From Microbulbifer litoralis (GTDB lineage: Bacteria > Pseudomonadota > Gammaproteobacteria > Pseudomonadales > Cellvibrionaceae), in NCBI RefSeq assembly GCF_023634065.1, contig NZ_JALKCV010000014.1, forward strand, positions 62,001-126,000: 64,000 nt of DNA. Direction: 5' to 3'. The notes under the pieces were generated by a model. That model was not told the origin of the DNA and ran no database searches. It saw nothing but the letters and a program-made list of their open reading frames with translations. Position numbers and translations under genes: made by a program. Below are positions 21,849 through 32,500 of the stretch, piece after piece (within the stretch, counting starts at the first letter, position 1; each line of letters starts with the position of its first letter).

Positions 21849-22520
21849 ATGGACCACTTGAAACGTGAAGGCCTGGGAATGACCTCCCAGCGTACCCGCA
21901 ACCGCCTGATCCAGAGGTTGCGGGACGAGGGCATCGCAAACGAAACCGTGCTGGACGTGATGGCGTCCACACCGCGCCACCTGTTCCTGGACGAGGCGCT
22001 GGCGATCCGCGCCTACGAGGATACCTCCCTGCCCATCGGCTACGGCCAGACCATCTCCCAGCCCTATATCGTTGCGCGCATGACCGAGCTGCTGCTGAGC
22101 CGCGCCAAATCCCTGCACCGGGTATTGGAAGTGGGTACCGGCTCCGGCTACCAGACGGCGATACTGGCGCGCCTGGTGGACAATCTCTATTCGGTCGAGC
22201 GCATTGGCCCCCTGCTGGACAAGGCGCGCCGGCGCCTGCGGGAGCTGGACCTGTACAACGTCGAATGCAAGCTCAGCAGCGGCGGTTTCGGCTGGCCGGA
22301 AAAGGGGCCCTACGACGCCATCCTGGCGGCCGCGGCGCCCGCCTCGGTGCCCGCTGAGCTGAAGGAGCAACTGGCCCCCAGCGGTGTGCTGGTGTTGCCC
22401 GTCGGCTCCGATCGCCAGCACCTGACCATCGTCAGCCGGCGCGAGGACAGCGACAAGTTTGATGTGGAGCGGCTGGAGGCCGTGCGCTTTGTGCCCCTGC
22501 TCGGCGGAGTGGTCCGATGA
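21849..22520 (+). CDS. pcm: Protein-L-isoaspartate O-methyltransferase
   Basis: Repairs isoaspartyl residues in aged proteins with S-adenosylmethionine. It is 223 aa. The family blocks are DVMASTPRHLFLDEAL, PIGYGQTISQPYIVARMTE and the SAM-binding motif VLEVGTGSGYQTAIL. The stop overlaps the ATG of the DUF368 gene (ATGA). It belongs to the pcm-nlpD-rpoS stationary-phase neighbourhood. Confidence 0.96.
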   Translation: MDHLKREGLGMTSQRTRNRLIQRLRDEGIANETVLDVMASTPRHLFLDEALAIRAYEDTSLPIGYGQTISQPYIVARMTELLLSRAKSLHRVLEVGTGSGYQTAILARLVDNLYSVERIGPLLDKARRRLRELDLYNVECKLSSGGFGWPEKGPYDAILAAAAPASVPAELKEQLAPSGVLVLPVGSDRQHLTIVSRREDSDKFDVERLEAVRFVPLLGGVVR

Positions 22521-23467
22521 CGTCGCGGGGACTGTTGCGGCATCGCTACTGGTCGGTGGCTGCGCGGGGCATGGCCATGGGGGCGGCGGATGTGGTGCCC
22601 GGTGTCTCCGGCGGCACCATCGCGTTTATCACCGGGATCTACCAGGAGTTGCTGGATTCCCTCAGCAGCATTGGCCCGCACACCCTGACCGTGTTGCGCC
22701 GCCACGGAATCGGCGTGGCCTGGAAGACCGTCAATGGCAACTTCCTGCTGGCGCTGTTCGCCGGCATCCTGCTCAGTATCTTCAGCCTCGCCACCCTGAT
22801 CAGCCACCTGCTGGAAAACTATCCGATCGTGGTGTGGAGCTTCTTCTTTGGCCTGATACTGGCCTCCACAGTGCCGATCCTGCGGCAGATTCCGCGCCGC
22901 TCGCCATCGGTGTTCGTGTGCCTTGCCCTGGGAGTACTGCTGGCTGTAGCAGTCAGTGAAATGCGGCCGGCACAGGTCCCGGCCACACCGCTGACCCTGT
23001 TTTTCTCCGGTGCGCTGGCGATCTGCGCAATGATACTGCCGGGGATTTCCGGCGCCTTTATCCTGTTGATGATCGGCATCTATCCGCGGGTGTTGGCGGC
23101 GGTGCACGAACTGCAACTGCTCAACCTGTTCTGTTTTGCCAGCGGTGCCGCAGTCGGCCTGATGTTGTTCAGCCGCCTGTTGTCCTGCTTGATGCGCCGG
23201 TATATCTCCCGCACCCTGGCTTTTCTGGCGGGCGTGTTACTGGGTAGCCTGAAGATCGTGTGGCCGTGGAAGTTGCCGCTGGGCGAAGCCGCGGCCGCCG
23301 GGGACAAACTGGCGCCGCTGATGTCGAACTCCTGGCCCGGGAGCTACGCCAGCGCGACCGGTGAATCGGCCCATCTGGTTCCGGCACTCGCTGCGGCGGT
23401 GTCCGCGGCGGCGCTGGTGTTGTTGGTGGATTTCCTGGGGGAAAAATACCGCTCTGCGCACAGTTAA
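22517..23467 (+). CDS. DUF368 membrane protein, putative undecaprenyl-phosphate translocase (PopT family)
   Basis: A 316-aa polytopic membrane protein with the DUF368 hallmark near residues 17-33 (AMGAADVVPGVSGGTIAF), a second copy-like block ILPGISGAFILLMIG, and about eight to nine hydrophobic helices. DUF368 proteins were shown in other bacteria to recycle the C55-P carrier lipid to the cytoplasmic face; that function is assigned here by family only. The 4-bp overlap with pcm implies coupled translation. Between pcm and nlpD it sits beside cell-wall functions. About 220 bp separate it from nlpD. Confidence 0.88.
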   Translation: MTSRGLLRHRYWSVAARGMAMGAADVVPGVSGGTIAFITGIYQELLDSLSSIGPHTLTVLRRHGIGVAWKTVNGNFLLALFAGILLSIFSLATLISHLLENYPIVVWSFFFGLILASTVPILRQIPRRSPSVFVCLALGVLLAVAVSEMRPAQVPATPLTLFFSGALAICAMILPGISGAFILLMIGIYPRVLAAVHELQLLNLFCFASGAAVGLMLFSRLLSCLMRRYISRTLAFLAGVLLGSLKIVWPWKLPLGEAAAAGDKLAPLMSNSWPGSYASATGESAHLVPALAAAVSAAALVLLVDFLGEKYRSAHS

Positions 23468-23691
23468 AGGGCATTGCGCGGGAGCCCGCCGGATTCCGAT
23501 CTGGACAAGGTCGGAATGGCAGCCTTTTCTAAAGACTTTCGGCCCGGTTTCAGGATATTTTTTTAGACACTTTTTCCATAAATCTGGCCGTCTGATGTAA
23601 AAAGAGAATAATGAAATGTCGTCCCTTTCAACAGTTTGAATCCATATCCTGGCGGGCTAATTCGCTTGGCTCTCGCTGGTACCCGGATTTT

Positions 23692-24456
23692 ATGTTAAAA
23701 ATATTTATCATTGCTTGGGTTTTCCTCCTGGTGGCGGGGTGCGCCAGCCACCGCGCACCCACCAGTTCCCTGGAGCAGCCGCCGAGCCAGCGGATCCGCC
23801 ATCATATCGTCAGCAGCGGCGAGACCCTCTATTCCATCGCCTGGCGCTATGGCAAGGATTTCCGGGATATTGCAGCAGTCAACGGCATAGCGGCCCCCTA
23901 CCAGATATACCCCGGTCAGAAGTTGCAGCTGGCCGGGCGCGCCCCGGTTGTGGCGGCGCCCCGCCCGGTCCGGAAGTCGTCTCCCGCGCCCTCCCGAAAG
24001 AAAGCCCCGGCCAGGACAAAACCGGCTTCCAGTCAAAAATCATTAACACCCAAGAAGACGCGGAAGCCGCGTGCACGTGTTTCATCGGGGAACATCCGGT
24101 GGCAGTGGCCGACCGAGGGGCAGGTCATCAGCCGTTTCCGCTCCGGGGATCCCCTGAGAAAGGGTGTTGATATCGCCGGGGAAAAGGGAGACTCTGTACT
24201 CGCAGCAGCCAATGGCACCGTGATCTACGCGGGTAGTGCGCTGAGAGGCTACGGAAAACTGCTGATCGTCAAGCACAGCGAGGAATTCCTCAGTGCTTAT
24301 GCTCACAACCACAAGTTGCTTGTGCGTGAGGGCAGCGAAGTCAAGGCGGGGCAACGGATAGCGGAACTGGGTTCGAGTGGTACCGACCGCAACAAGCTCC
24401 ACTTTGAAATTCGCCGCAACGGCCAGCCGGTGAATCCCGAAACCTATCTGCCATAG
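23692..24456 (+). CDS. nlpD: NlpD-like LysM/LytM lipoprotein (murein hydrolase activator)
   Basis: Expected outer-membrane lipoprotein that activates amidase AmiC during cell separation. The ATG at 23692 starts a clean lipoprotein signal (MLKIFIIAWVFLLVAGC, lipobox LVAGC). An in-frame ATG at 23611 with AAGAGA would add 27 residues that spoil this signal. A LysM domain (HHIVSSGETLYSIAWRYG) follows, then a basic Pro/Lys-rich linker and a LytM/M23-like domain (about 150-254). That domain lacks the usual His of the zinc site (KGVDIAG) and keeps only LHFEIR, so it is degenerate, as expected for an activator. The rpoS promoter often lies inside nlpD. Confidence 0.92.
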   Translation: MLKIFIIAWVFLLVAGCASHRAPTSSLEQPPSQRIRHHIVSSGETLYSIAWRYGKDFRDIAAVNGIAAPYQIYPGQKLQLAGRAPVVAAPRPVRKSSPAPSRKKAPARTKPASSQKSLTPKKTRKPRARVSSGNIRWQWPTEGQVISRFRSGDPLRKGVDIAGEKGDSVLAAANGTVIYAGSALRGYGKLLIVKHSEEFLSAYAHNHKLLVREGSEVKAGQRIAELGSSGTDRNKLHFEIRRNGQPVNPETYLP

Positions 24457-24646
24457 CCCGGCCAGGGCGTCCGGAGGTTCTGCAGATAAAAATGGACTTT
24501 TAATTTGTACCACTTGAGGTAGTCACCGGAATCGTGACGATCGCAAGGTCAAAGCGACGCCGGAGGCTGTCGCACTGACCGCAGCCCCCGGGCTGGGGTC
24601 CAGCAGCAGTGCGGCTGACATTGGCAAAGTACAAGGAGTTGGGGAA

Positions 24647-25681
24647 ATGGAAGCACATCGGCAAGATCGGGTAGTCGCCGGCCAGGCAGAACTTCCTCCA
24701 GAGTTAAACAATGAACGTCAAGTAGATAAAACAGAGGACAAATCGAAGGGCCGCACCCGGAGAGCGGCGACAAAGAAAAGCTCCGAACCCACCCCCCTGA
24801 AGGCGCGGGAACGCAAGTCGGAAACCGACAGTCACCTGCAGAAAAATCTCGACGCCACCCAGTTGTATCTGAATGAGATCGGTTTTTCCCCACTGCTGAC
24901 CGCTGAGGAAGAGGTGTACTACGCCCGCAAGGCCTTGCGCGGCGATGCGGCAGCGCGAAAACGCATGATTGAAAGTAACCTGCGCCTGGTGGTCAAGATT
25001 GCCCGCCGGTACGTCAGTCGCGGTCTCGCGCTACTGGATCTGATCGAGGAGGGCAATCTCGGCCTGATCCGTGCGGTGGAAAAATTTGATCCGGAACGGG
25101 GTTTCCGCTTCTCTACCTACGCCACCTGGTGGATTCGACAGACTATTGAGCGGGCGATCATGAACCAGACCCGCACGATCCGTCTGCCGATCCATGTCGT
25201 AAAGGAACTGAACGTCTACCTGCGGGCCTCCCGCGAACTGGCGCAGAAACTGGACCACGAGCCCTCGGCGGAAGAGATTGCCTCTCTGCTGGAAAAGCCG
25301 GTGGAAGATGTGGAGCGCATGCTGGGGCTCAATGAGCGCGTCACTTCCGTGGATACGCCCATCGGTCCGTCCTCCGAGAAGACCGTGGTGGATACCATAC
25401 CGGACCAACAGGAATCCGACCCGGCGGAACTGCTGCAGGACACCGACCTGTTCGACAGCATCAACCGCTGGTTGGGAGAACTGCCGGACAAGCAGTGCGA
25501 AGTGGTATCGCGCCGTTTCGGTCTGCGCGGCTACGAGGCCAGTACCCTGGAGGAAGTCGGGCGGGAAATCGGACTGACGCGGGAGCGTGTTCGCCAGATC
25601 CAGGTGGATGCCCTCAAGCGCCTGCGCGAGGTGATGGAAAAGCAGGGCCTGGACAGCCACTCCCTGTTTGCAAACCTGTAA
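24647..25681 (+). CDS. rpoS: Stationary-phase sigma factor RpoS
   Basis: 344 aa. A charged N-terminal extension (1-75) is followed by region 1.2/2 ([47 protein letters not shown] in segments), with the -10 recognition part [18 protein letters not shown], region 3 ([18 protein letters not shown]) and region 4 ([21 protein letters not shown]). The block order and the nlpD neighbour identify RpoS rather than RpoD or RpoH. The 190-bp leader (24457-24646) has no ORF; AAGGAG lies about 10 nt before the ATG. A strong terminator follows. Confidence 0.97.
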   Translation: MEAHRQDRVVAGQAELPPELNNERQVDKTEDKSKGRTRRAATKKSSEPTPLKARERKSETDSHLQKNLDATQLYLNEIGFSPLLTAEEEVYYARKALRGDAAARKRMIESNLRLVVKIARRYVSRGLALLDLIEEGNLGLIRAVEKFDPERGFRFSTYATWWIRQTIERAIMNQTRTIRLPIHVVKELNVYLRASRELAQKLDHEPSAEEIASLLEKPVEDVERMLGLNERVTSVDTPIGPSSEKTVVDTIPDQQESDPAELLQDTDLFDSINRWLGELPDKQCEVVSRRFGLRGYEASTLEEVGREIGLTRERVRQIQVDALKRLREVMEKQGLDSHSLFANL

Positions 25682-25708
25682 TCAGCGACGACAGGTAAAA
25701 AAAGAAAC

Positions 25709-25750
25709 AAAAAAGCCCGCGAAGAGAAGGCTCTCTTCGCGGGCTTTTTT
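25709..25750. terminator. Bidirectional terminator between rpoS and ydbL
   Basis: A stem of 18 bp including the A/T tails (core AGCCCGCGAAGAG / CTCTTCGCGGGCT, 6-nt loop) has A6 on one side and T6 on the other. It can end rpoS on the plus strand and the ydbH-ynbE-ydbL transcript on the minus strand. Confidence 0.93.
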
Positions 25751-25764
25751 GTAATACGCAGTCG

Positions 25765-26091
25765 TTACTTCTGTGCCCAACGCCCGCGATTGTCCTGGTA
25801 GTAGTCACCGGAGGAGAGCCTCGCTTCCAGTTTCTCTGCCGCGCGTGCAGCCACCTGGGCCACGGCAATGTCGTTGCGCTTGGCGATCCGGACATAGGCG
25901 GCCTTGCGCTTGGCGTTGACCTGGGCCACCAGTTGTTCCAGCTCCGGTGAACTCTGGCCCACCACGGCGATATAACCACTGTTTGCCTCGCCCACCAGCC
26001 CCTGGTTGCGGGCCTGGTCGAGGGTGATGGCCATGGCTGGCAGGGCAATGGCGAGGCCCAAACAGAGCAGGGCAGTCTTTACTGTCTTCAC
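25765..26091 (-). CDS. ydbL: YdbL-family periplasmic protein (DUF1318)
   Basis: A 108-aa small protein with a signal peptide (1-21, ALPAMA), then the DUF1318 core (LDQARNQGLVGEANSGYIAVV and VNAKRKAAYVRIAKRN). In E. coli YdbL modulates the YdbH-YnbE bridge that keeps outer-membrane lipids in balance. It is last in the minus-strand unit, 11 bp after ynbE. Confidence 0.9.
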   Translation of the reverse strand: MKTVKTALLCLGLAIALPAMAITLDQARNQGLVGEANSGYIAVVGQSSPELEQLVAQVNAKRKAAYVRIAKRNDIAVAQVAARAAEKLEARLSSGDYYQDNRGRWAQK

Positions 26092-26102
26092 GGTGTGCCT
26101 CC

Positions 26103-26297
26103 TTAGAAAATACCTTCTTTGTCTTCGAACAGGTTGTCGAGCTCCTTGTCGACCTTCACGCGAATCTCGTGCTCTATCTTGACATTGAGATTGACCGTGA
26201 TCGGTTCGCTGGGTGCCTGTACCGCAACGGTAGGCGTGCAGCCCGCCGCCGTCACGGCGGCAGCCAGCAGCAGCGGAAGCAGTCGGGTGGTTGTCAT
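26103..26297 (-). CDS. ynbE: YnbE-family outer-membrane lipoprotein
   Basis: A 64-aa lipoprotein with lipobox TAAGC (cysteine at 20). The short mature part (VNLNVKIEHEIRVKVDKELDNLF) is the YnbE signature. In E. coli YnbE stacks beta-strands onto YdbH to form an intermembrane bridge. It lies between ydbH and ydbL, as in other genomes. Confidence 0.88.
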   Translation of the reverse strand: MTTTRLLPLLLAAAVTAAGCTPTVAVQAPSEPITVNLNVKIEHEIRVKVDKELDNLFEDKEGIF

Positions 26298-26464
26298 CTG
26301 ACCTTCCTCAATCGTTAAAACACCTGACGCCCGCGCTCGCCGCGGGACTGGGTCGAATGTCGAGAGCCTTGATGGAGGCTGCCTTGCATTCTAAGCCCAC
26401 TAGCTTAACCCAAACTGAACCCTGAATCCCCGAATTCATGGCGATACCCCGTGAATCGTCTCTG

Positions 26465-29400
26465 TTATTGCTCACTGACCGCTTTCTCCAGTGCCCCCGT
26501 CAGGTCGCGGCTGGCCTGTAGCGAGCGCAGCATATCGGGGATATTGTTCTCCAGGTTCAGGTTGATGACCAGGTCGCGGTCCTCTGCTACCGAGTCACTG
26601 CGTCCCACCAGTTTCAGCTGCATCTGCATGTCGCCGCTGGGGGGGTATTCGAGGGTGCCGCTCAGCTCGCGGTAGTTGTAGTCCTCCAGCGCGCCGGCGA
26701 TCAGTTTAAGCTGTGGGTTTCCGGACAACATGGACGGGGAGAAGGCGCCGTAGTAGCGCAGGCGGCCGCCCGGCGGGCGGGCTTCCACCCGCCCCTGCTC
26801 GACGGTCACGCCGTCCGCGTCGGTCAGCAGTGGGATGCGCAGATCGAGGATACCGCTGGCAGCAAAATTTTCAGCTTCCATTTCATCGGCGAGTTGCTCC
26901 AGGGAAATGCCGTCCAACCGGGCTTCGCTGCGCCGCATTTCCCCGTCCAGGTTCCAGGTCAGTTGGGGGGACCGCAGTGTGCCCCCGAGCAATTCGGCGC
27001 GGAGATCGATCAGTTCCAGGTTCCGCTGCCGATCCAGCGAGAGTGCAAAGCGGATATCGTCGATGGCAACACCGACATCCACGGACCCCACTGTCAGCGG
27101 TTGCGGCGACCCGGTGACCCAGAGGCCGTCCCGTTGTTCTGCCGCCAGGGTACCGGAGGCATCGACGGCAAACATGTCGCCGTAGGTTGCGGCGAGCCGG
27201 TCCAGGGTCAGGGACAGTCGATCGCCCTTAGCGCTGCCCAGCGGCCAGGAAATCTGTCCGCTGGCGCCGATACTGCCCGCGACCAGGTCGGCCGGCAGGC
27301 CGCTGATGGAGTCGCTGAGTGGCGCTTCGCGGCTGAATTCCACGCTCGGTATATCGAAGCTGGCGCTGCCGCGCCCGCTCTCCAGTTGGTGGTGCCAGTC
27401 GGCTTCGGCCCGCAGCGCGCCGGCCTGCAACGTGCCCTCGCCCCGCAGCGTGTCGCCGGCCAGTTTGAAGCGGCCGCGGATCGATGCATCGAAGGCATAC
27501 TGCTCCAGAACCCGCGCGTGGATATCATCCGAACTGTACCGGGCCTCCAGCTGTACCCCGCTGTCCGCGGTGGACAGGGACAGGGCCTGCAGATCGACCG
27601 TGCCGGAGGTTGCCAGTCCGTCGGTGCTGGCGCCGTCGGTTGTCGTGGTGATGGAATCCGCACTGCAGTCGATACCACTGGCTGCCAGCGAGCAGTGCAC
27701 TTCCGGGGAGCGTATGGAAACGGTTTCCAGTTTCCACGCCTGCCGGCGCAGGTTGCCGGCGGCGATTGCCATATCCGCGAGAGTCAGGTCGGTCTGCTGT
27801 TGTTGTATGTCGACTTCCAGGTGGGAATGCAGGGAGACCTGTTCCCCCTCCAGCTCCTGCGCAGGTAGTGCCAACCTGTCTGCTCCGGCTTCCAGGTCGA
27901 GTCTGCAGGTGCGGTCGGTATCGATGCGGCACTCCAGTGCGGAGATTTGTGCCGAAATCGGCGCGTCATCGCCGTCGGGCCGCAGGCCCAGCTCCAGCGC
28001 TGGCGCCGCCAGTGAAATGCTGCCCGGCCACTGGGCGGCGGAGACCGTCAGGGGCTCGTTCAGTGCCAGTGTGGCGATGGCACGCGGCCAGCCGAGTTGT
28101 TCCAGAACGGGGATGTCACTGTCGCCTGTCGCGGCGGTCAGGCCGAGCCGGGTCTCCGGCAACAGTGAAAATTCGAGATTTTTTACTGTGGGGGCGCTGC
28201 CCGCTGTCATCTGCCCCAGGGGCTGCAGTTTTGCCGTGCCGCGGAAACTGCCACTGCCTTCGGGCGAAGTCAGTTGCAGGCCGCCGGCGAGCGATTGCCA
28301 GCGTTCGGCCTGTAGCAGCGGCTCGAGGGCCGCAAAACGGATTTCGCCGGCCAGGGATATAACCGGCTGCGCGCCGGAAACCCGCGTATCGATATCGGCA
28401 CTTAGCAGCGGTGTATCGCCGGATGCCGTGGACAGGGTCAGGCGGCCGCCGCCGGCGATATCCCGGGGCCGGAATGGGGACAGGGAGGCGAAGGTCACGG
28501 TTGCGACCCCCGGGGTGGAGAAAACGAGTTCCAATGGCGCACCGAGGAGTGGTTCGGGCAGCGCCAGTGTCGCCCTGTCCGCGGACAGCTCGACAAGGAT
28601 ATTGCGGTACTCATCCAGGTGTAGCAGGCGATCCGGGAGCTGCATGGCCAGCCGGGCATCTGCGCTGCCGCTTGCGTTGGCCACGGCTTCGGATACTGCC
28701 TGCGGCAGTGGCAGTCTGCGCAATTGTCCGAGCGCCAACTGGAGTTGCAGTTGTGCCGTCCAGTTTTCTGTATCGAGCCGCTTCAGTTGGCCGGACAGGG
28801 TCGCGGCCCGCTCTGTGTCCGCGAGCAGAGTCACCTGCACTTCGGGTTCCCGGTCCAGGTGGCGCAGCTGCAGCCGCAATTGATGCTGTTCGCTGGCCAG
28901 CTGCAATTCCACGCTGCCGCTTTTGTGGTCCCGGTCCAGCGTCAGTTGCCCCCGCTCGATGGGGCCGCCCAGCCAGCGGAGATCGGGGATGCGGATATGT
29001 TCGGGGAGGTATCTCTGTAATAACTCGAGCAGTTCGCCGAGGCGCAGTGCCTCGGCACCCGGTTGCGCCCCGGCCTGTGCCGGCTCCGCCGCTTGCCGGG
29101 CCGCGCTTGTCGTTTCACCGGCCGGGACGGGTGCCGGTGCGGCGGCGGCGATCTGGGGCGCGGGAAGATAGCCGACTTCGGCGATGGTGAGATGGCTGCG
29201 GTTTACCCTGGCGCCGAACAGCAGGTCGAAGGGGCGCTGCAGATGGATATCGCGCAGGGCGATTTTCGAGCCGCTCTCCAGGGTCAGGGTAATCTGCTCC
29301 AGGCTCATGGCGCCGAAACCCGGGTCGAGACCGCGGATCGATTCCACCTGGCTGCCCTCCAGCAGCGGATTGACGAGGTTCGGTGCAATGCGGTCCCTGT

Positions 29401-29476
29401 TCAGCCAGGCCCACCAGCAGGCTGCTGCCAGCAGCAGTAACACGGCAATCAGGGTGGTAAGTCGGGATCTGCGCAC
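26465..29476 (-). CDS. ydbH: YdbH-like AsmA-family intermembrane protein
   Basis: A protein of about 1003 residues with an N-terminal anchor (residues 5-25, TTLIAVLLLLAAACWWAWL) and a long beta-rich periplasmic region; the C-terminal dicarboxylate-like YdbH domain ends near LTGALEKAVSEQ. I place the start at the GTG at 29476, preceded by AGAGGAA at 5 nt; a GTG at 29530 without a ribosome binding site would add 18 residues before the anchor. Long beta-rich AsmA-like proteins form lipid-transfer grooves between inner and outer membrane, and the ynbE and ydbL neighbours support YdbH. The 167-bp gap to ynbE holds a small GC hairpin near 26330 and no ORF. Confidence 0.85.
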   Translation of the reverse strand: MRRSRLTTLIAVLLLLAAACWWAWLNRDRIAPNLVNPLLEGSQVESIRGLDPGFGAMSLEQITLTLESGSKIALRDIHLQRPFDLLFGARVNRSHLTIAEVGYLPAPQIAAAAPAPVPAGETTSAARQAAEPAQAGAQPGAEALRLGELLELLQRYLPEHIRIPDLRWLGGPIERGQLTLDRDHKSGSVELQLASEQHQLRLQLRHLDREPEVQVTLLADTERAATLSGQLKRLDTENWTAQLQLQLALGQLRRLPLPQAVSEAVANASGSADARLAMQLPDRLLHLDEYRNILVELSADRATLALPEPLLGAPLELVFSTPGVATVTFASLSPFRPRDIAGGGRLTLSTASGDTPLLSADIDTRVSGAQPVISLAGEIRFAALEPLLQAERWQSLAGGLQLTSPEGSGSFRGTAKLQPLGQMTAGSAPTVKNLEFSLLPETRLGLTAATGDSDIPVLEQLGWPRAIATLALNEPLTVSAAQWPGSISLAAPALELGLRPDGDDAPISAQISALECRIDTDRTCRLDLEAGADRLALPAQELEGEQVSLHSHLEVDIQQQQTDLTLADMAIAAGNLRRQAWKLETVSIRSPEVHCSLAASGIDCSADSITTTTDGASTDGLATSGTVDLQALSLSTADSGVQLEARYSSDDIHARVLEQYAFDASIRGRFKLAGDTLRGEGTLQAGALRAEADWHHQLESGRGSASFDIPSVEFSREAPLSDSISGLPADLVAGSIGASGQISWPLGSAKGDRLSLTLDRLAATYGDMFAVDASGTLAAEQRDGLWVTGSPQPLTVGSVDVGVAIDDIRFALSLDRQRNLELIDLRAELLGGTLRSPQLTWNLDGEMRRSEARLDGISLEQLADEMEAENFAASGILDLRIPLLTDADGVTVEQGRVEARPPGGRLRYYGAFSPSMLSGNPQLKLIAGALEDYNYRELSGTLEYPPSGDMQMQLKLVGRSDSVAEDRDLVINLNLENNIPDMLRSLQASRDLTGALEKAVSEQ

Positions 29477-29541
29477 CGGGTTCCTCTCGCTTGCGGGTAT
29501 CGGGCGCTTCCAGTGTAACCATGTCCGCACGATTATGAGAG

Positions 29542-29576
29542 GGGGAGAAAAGGAACGCCCGGGGGATTCCCGGGCG
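29542..29576 (-). terminator. Probable terminator of the RND operon
   Basis: An 8-bp stem (CGCCCGGG / CCCGGGCG) with a 5-nt loop ends 24 nt after the RND stop on the minus strand and is followed by a pyrimidine tract (TTCCTTTTCTC). The T-run is imperfect. Confidence 0.6.
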
Positions 29577-29599
29577 GGAGGGGCGAGGCCCCGGACGGT

Positions 29600-32500
29600 T
29601 TACGCTTCTGCCGGAATGGTTGCCGGCTGGCGGTTGCGACCGGACTTCCCGGCCAGCTTGCGCAGCGCGACGTAGAACACCGGCGTCAGGAACAGGCCGA
29701 ACAGGGTCACGCCCAGCATGCCGAAGAAGAGGGCGATGCCCAGCGCCTGGCGGACCTCTGCACCGGCGCCGGAGCCCAGTACCAGCGGTACCACGGCGGC
29801 GGTAAAGGTGATGGAGGTCATCACGATCGGGCGCAGCCGCAGGCGGCAGGCTTCCAGCGCCGCTTCCACCGGCGTCATGCCCTCGTGCTGCTCCAGTTCG
29901 CGGGCGAATTCCACGATCAGGATGGCGTTTTTACAGGCCAGCGCAATCAGCACCACCAGCCCCACCTGGACGAAGATATTGTTGTCGCCACCGGTGAACC
30001 AGACGCCCAGCAGGGCCGACAGCATGCACATGGGCACGATCAGGATCACTGCCAGCGGTAGGGTCCAGCTCTCGTAGAGTGCCGCGAGGACCAGGAACAC
30101 CAACAGGATGGCCAGCGGGAACACCAGCAGCGCGGCATCGCCCTGGGTGGCCTGCTGGAAGCTGAGGTCGGTCCACTCGATGGTCATGCCGTTGGGCAGG
30201 ACGTCGTCGGCAATCTGCTGCAGTGCGTCCATGGCCTGGGCGGAGGACAGTACCCGCGGGTCGGCTTCGCCGGCCAGGTCTGCGGCCGGGTAGCCGTTGT
30301 AGCGCAGCACCGGGTCGGGGCCGAAGTCGCGGGTGATATCCACCACCGAACCGATGGGAACCATCTCGCCGTGGATATTGCGGGTGCGCAGGCGGCGGAT
30401 ATCGTCCACATCCTCGCGGAAGGGCGCGTCTGCCTGGGCGATTACCTGCCAGGTGCGGCCGAAACGGTTGAAGTCGTTGACGTAGCTGGAGCCCAGGTAG
30501 GTCTGCAGCGTGTCGAACAGTTCCGTCAGCGGTACCCCCTGGGCCTTGGCCTTGAGGCGGTCCACTTCCGCGTTCAGCTGCGGCACATTGGCCTGGTAGC
30601 TGGTGATCGGGAAGCCCATGCCCGGCGTCTGCGCCACGGCGCCCTGGAAGGCGTTGACCGCATTCTGCAGTTCACCGTAACCCAGGTTGGCGCGGTCCTC
30701 GATAAACAGCTGGTAGCCGGAGCCGTTGCCCAGGCCCTGGATCGGCGGCGGCATGAAGGAGAAGGTAAAGCCTTCGTTGAGCGCGGCGATCTTGCCGTTG
30801 ATCTCGGCGTTGATTTCGGCCGCGCTGCGCTCGCGCTCCTCGAACGGTTTCAGCGGGAAGAACACCACACCGGTATTGGAGGTGTTGGTGAACTGCAGCG
30901 CGTTCAGGCCCGGGAAGGCGACGGAGTTGGCCACGCCCTCGGTTTCCATGGCGATGTCGGTGACCTTCTGCAGCAGCCGGTCGGTGCGCTCGAGGGAGGC
31001 GCCTTCGGGCAGCTTCACACCGGCGATCAGGTACATCTTGTCCTGCACCGGGATAAAGCCCGGCGGCACCAGTTTGAACAGCAGGCCGGTGCCGGCCAGC
31101 AGCACGGCGTAGACTGCGAAGACCGCGCCGCGCCGGCGCAGCGAGTGGGACACGCCGCCGCGATATTTTCTCGAACTGGCGTTGAAGAAGCGGTTGAACG
31201 GGCGGAATACCCAGCCGAACAGTCTGTCGATGATTCGCGTCAGCCGGTCCTTGGGTGCGCTGTGGGGTTTCAGCAGCATGGCTGCCAGCGCCGGCGACAG
31301 GGTCAGCGAGTTGACGGTGGAGATCACCGTGGAGATGGCGATGGTCACCGCAAACTGGCGGTAGAACTGGCCGGTAACCCCGGACAGGAAGGCCATGGGC
31401 ACGAACACTGCGCACAGCACCAGGCCGATGGCGATGATGGGCCCGGAGACTTCTTTCATCGCCTGGTGCGCGGCGGCGAGCGGTGCCAGCCCCTCCTCGA
31501 TATTTCGCTCGACGTTCTCGACCACGACGATGGCGTCGTCGACGACGATACCGATGGCCAGCACCAACCCGAACAGGGTCAGGGTATTGATGGAGTAGCC
31601 GAGCAGATACAGGGCGGCGAAAGTACCCACGACGGAGACCGGCACTGCCAGCAGCGGGATGATGGAGGCGCGCCAGGTCTGCAGGAACAGGGTCACCACC
31701 AGCACCACCAGCAGGATCGCTTCCAGCAGTGTCTTGATCACGGCCTTGATGGAGTCGCTGACGAAGATGGTGGTGTCGTAGACGGTTTTGTATTCCACGC
31801 CTTCGGGGAAGCGGGTGGAAATTTCGTCCATGGTGGCGACGACGTTTTCGCGGATTTCCAGCGCATTGGCGCCGGGTGCCTGGAAGATGCCGATGGCCAC
31901 CGCGTCCTTGCTGTCGAGCTGTGCGCGCAGGGTGTAGTCGCCGGCGCCGAGTTCCAGCCGCGCGACGTCGGACAGGCGCACTATCTCGCCGTCGCTGCCG
32001 CTCTCCAGCACGATATCGCCGAACTCTTCCACGGTGCGCAGGCGACCCTGGGCGTTGATCAGGGTGAGGAAGTCGCTGCTGGCGATGGGCTCGGCGCCGA
32101 GCTGGCCGGCGGAGACCTGGATATTCTGCTCGCGCATGGCGCCCACCACGTCGCTGGCGGTGAGGCCGCGGGCGGCGATTTTTTCCGGGTCCAGCCAGGC
32201 GCGCATGGCGTAGTCGCCGCCGCCGAATATCTGCGCGTCACCGACACCGCGGATCCGCGCCAGTGCGTCGCGCACGTGCAGGCGGGCGTAGTTGCGCAGG
32301 TAAAGGGTGTCGTAGCGGCCGTCCGGCGAGGTCAGGTGCACTACCATCAGGAAGGTGGGCGACTGCTTCTGGGTGGTGACGCCCTGGCGGCGCACGTCTT
32401 CGGGCAGCCGCGCCAGCGCCTGGCTGACCCGGTTCTGTACCCGCACGGTGGCTTCCTCGGCGTCGATATCCGGGCGGAAGGTCACCGTCATCTGCAGCAC

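Noticed and set aside
23611..23691. Longer NlpD start
   Set aside because: The ATG at 23611 has a fair ribosome binding site, but it would put 27 polar residues before the lipoprotein signal; kept only as an alternative.
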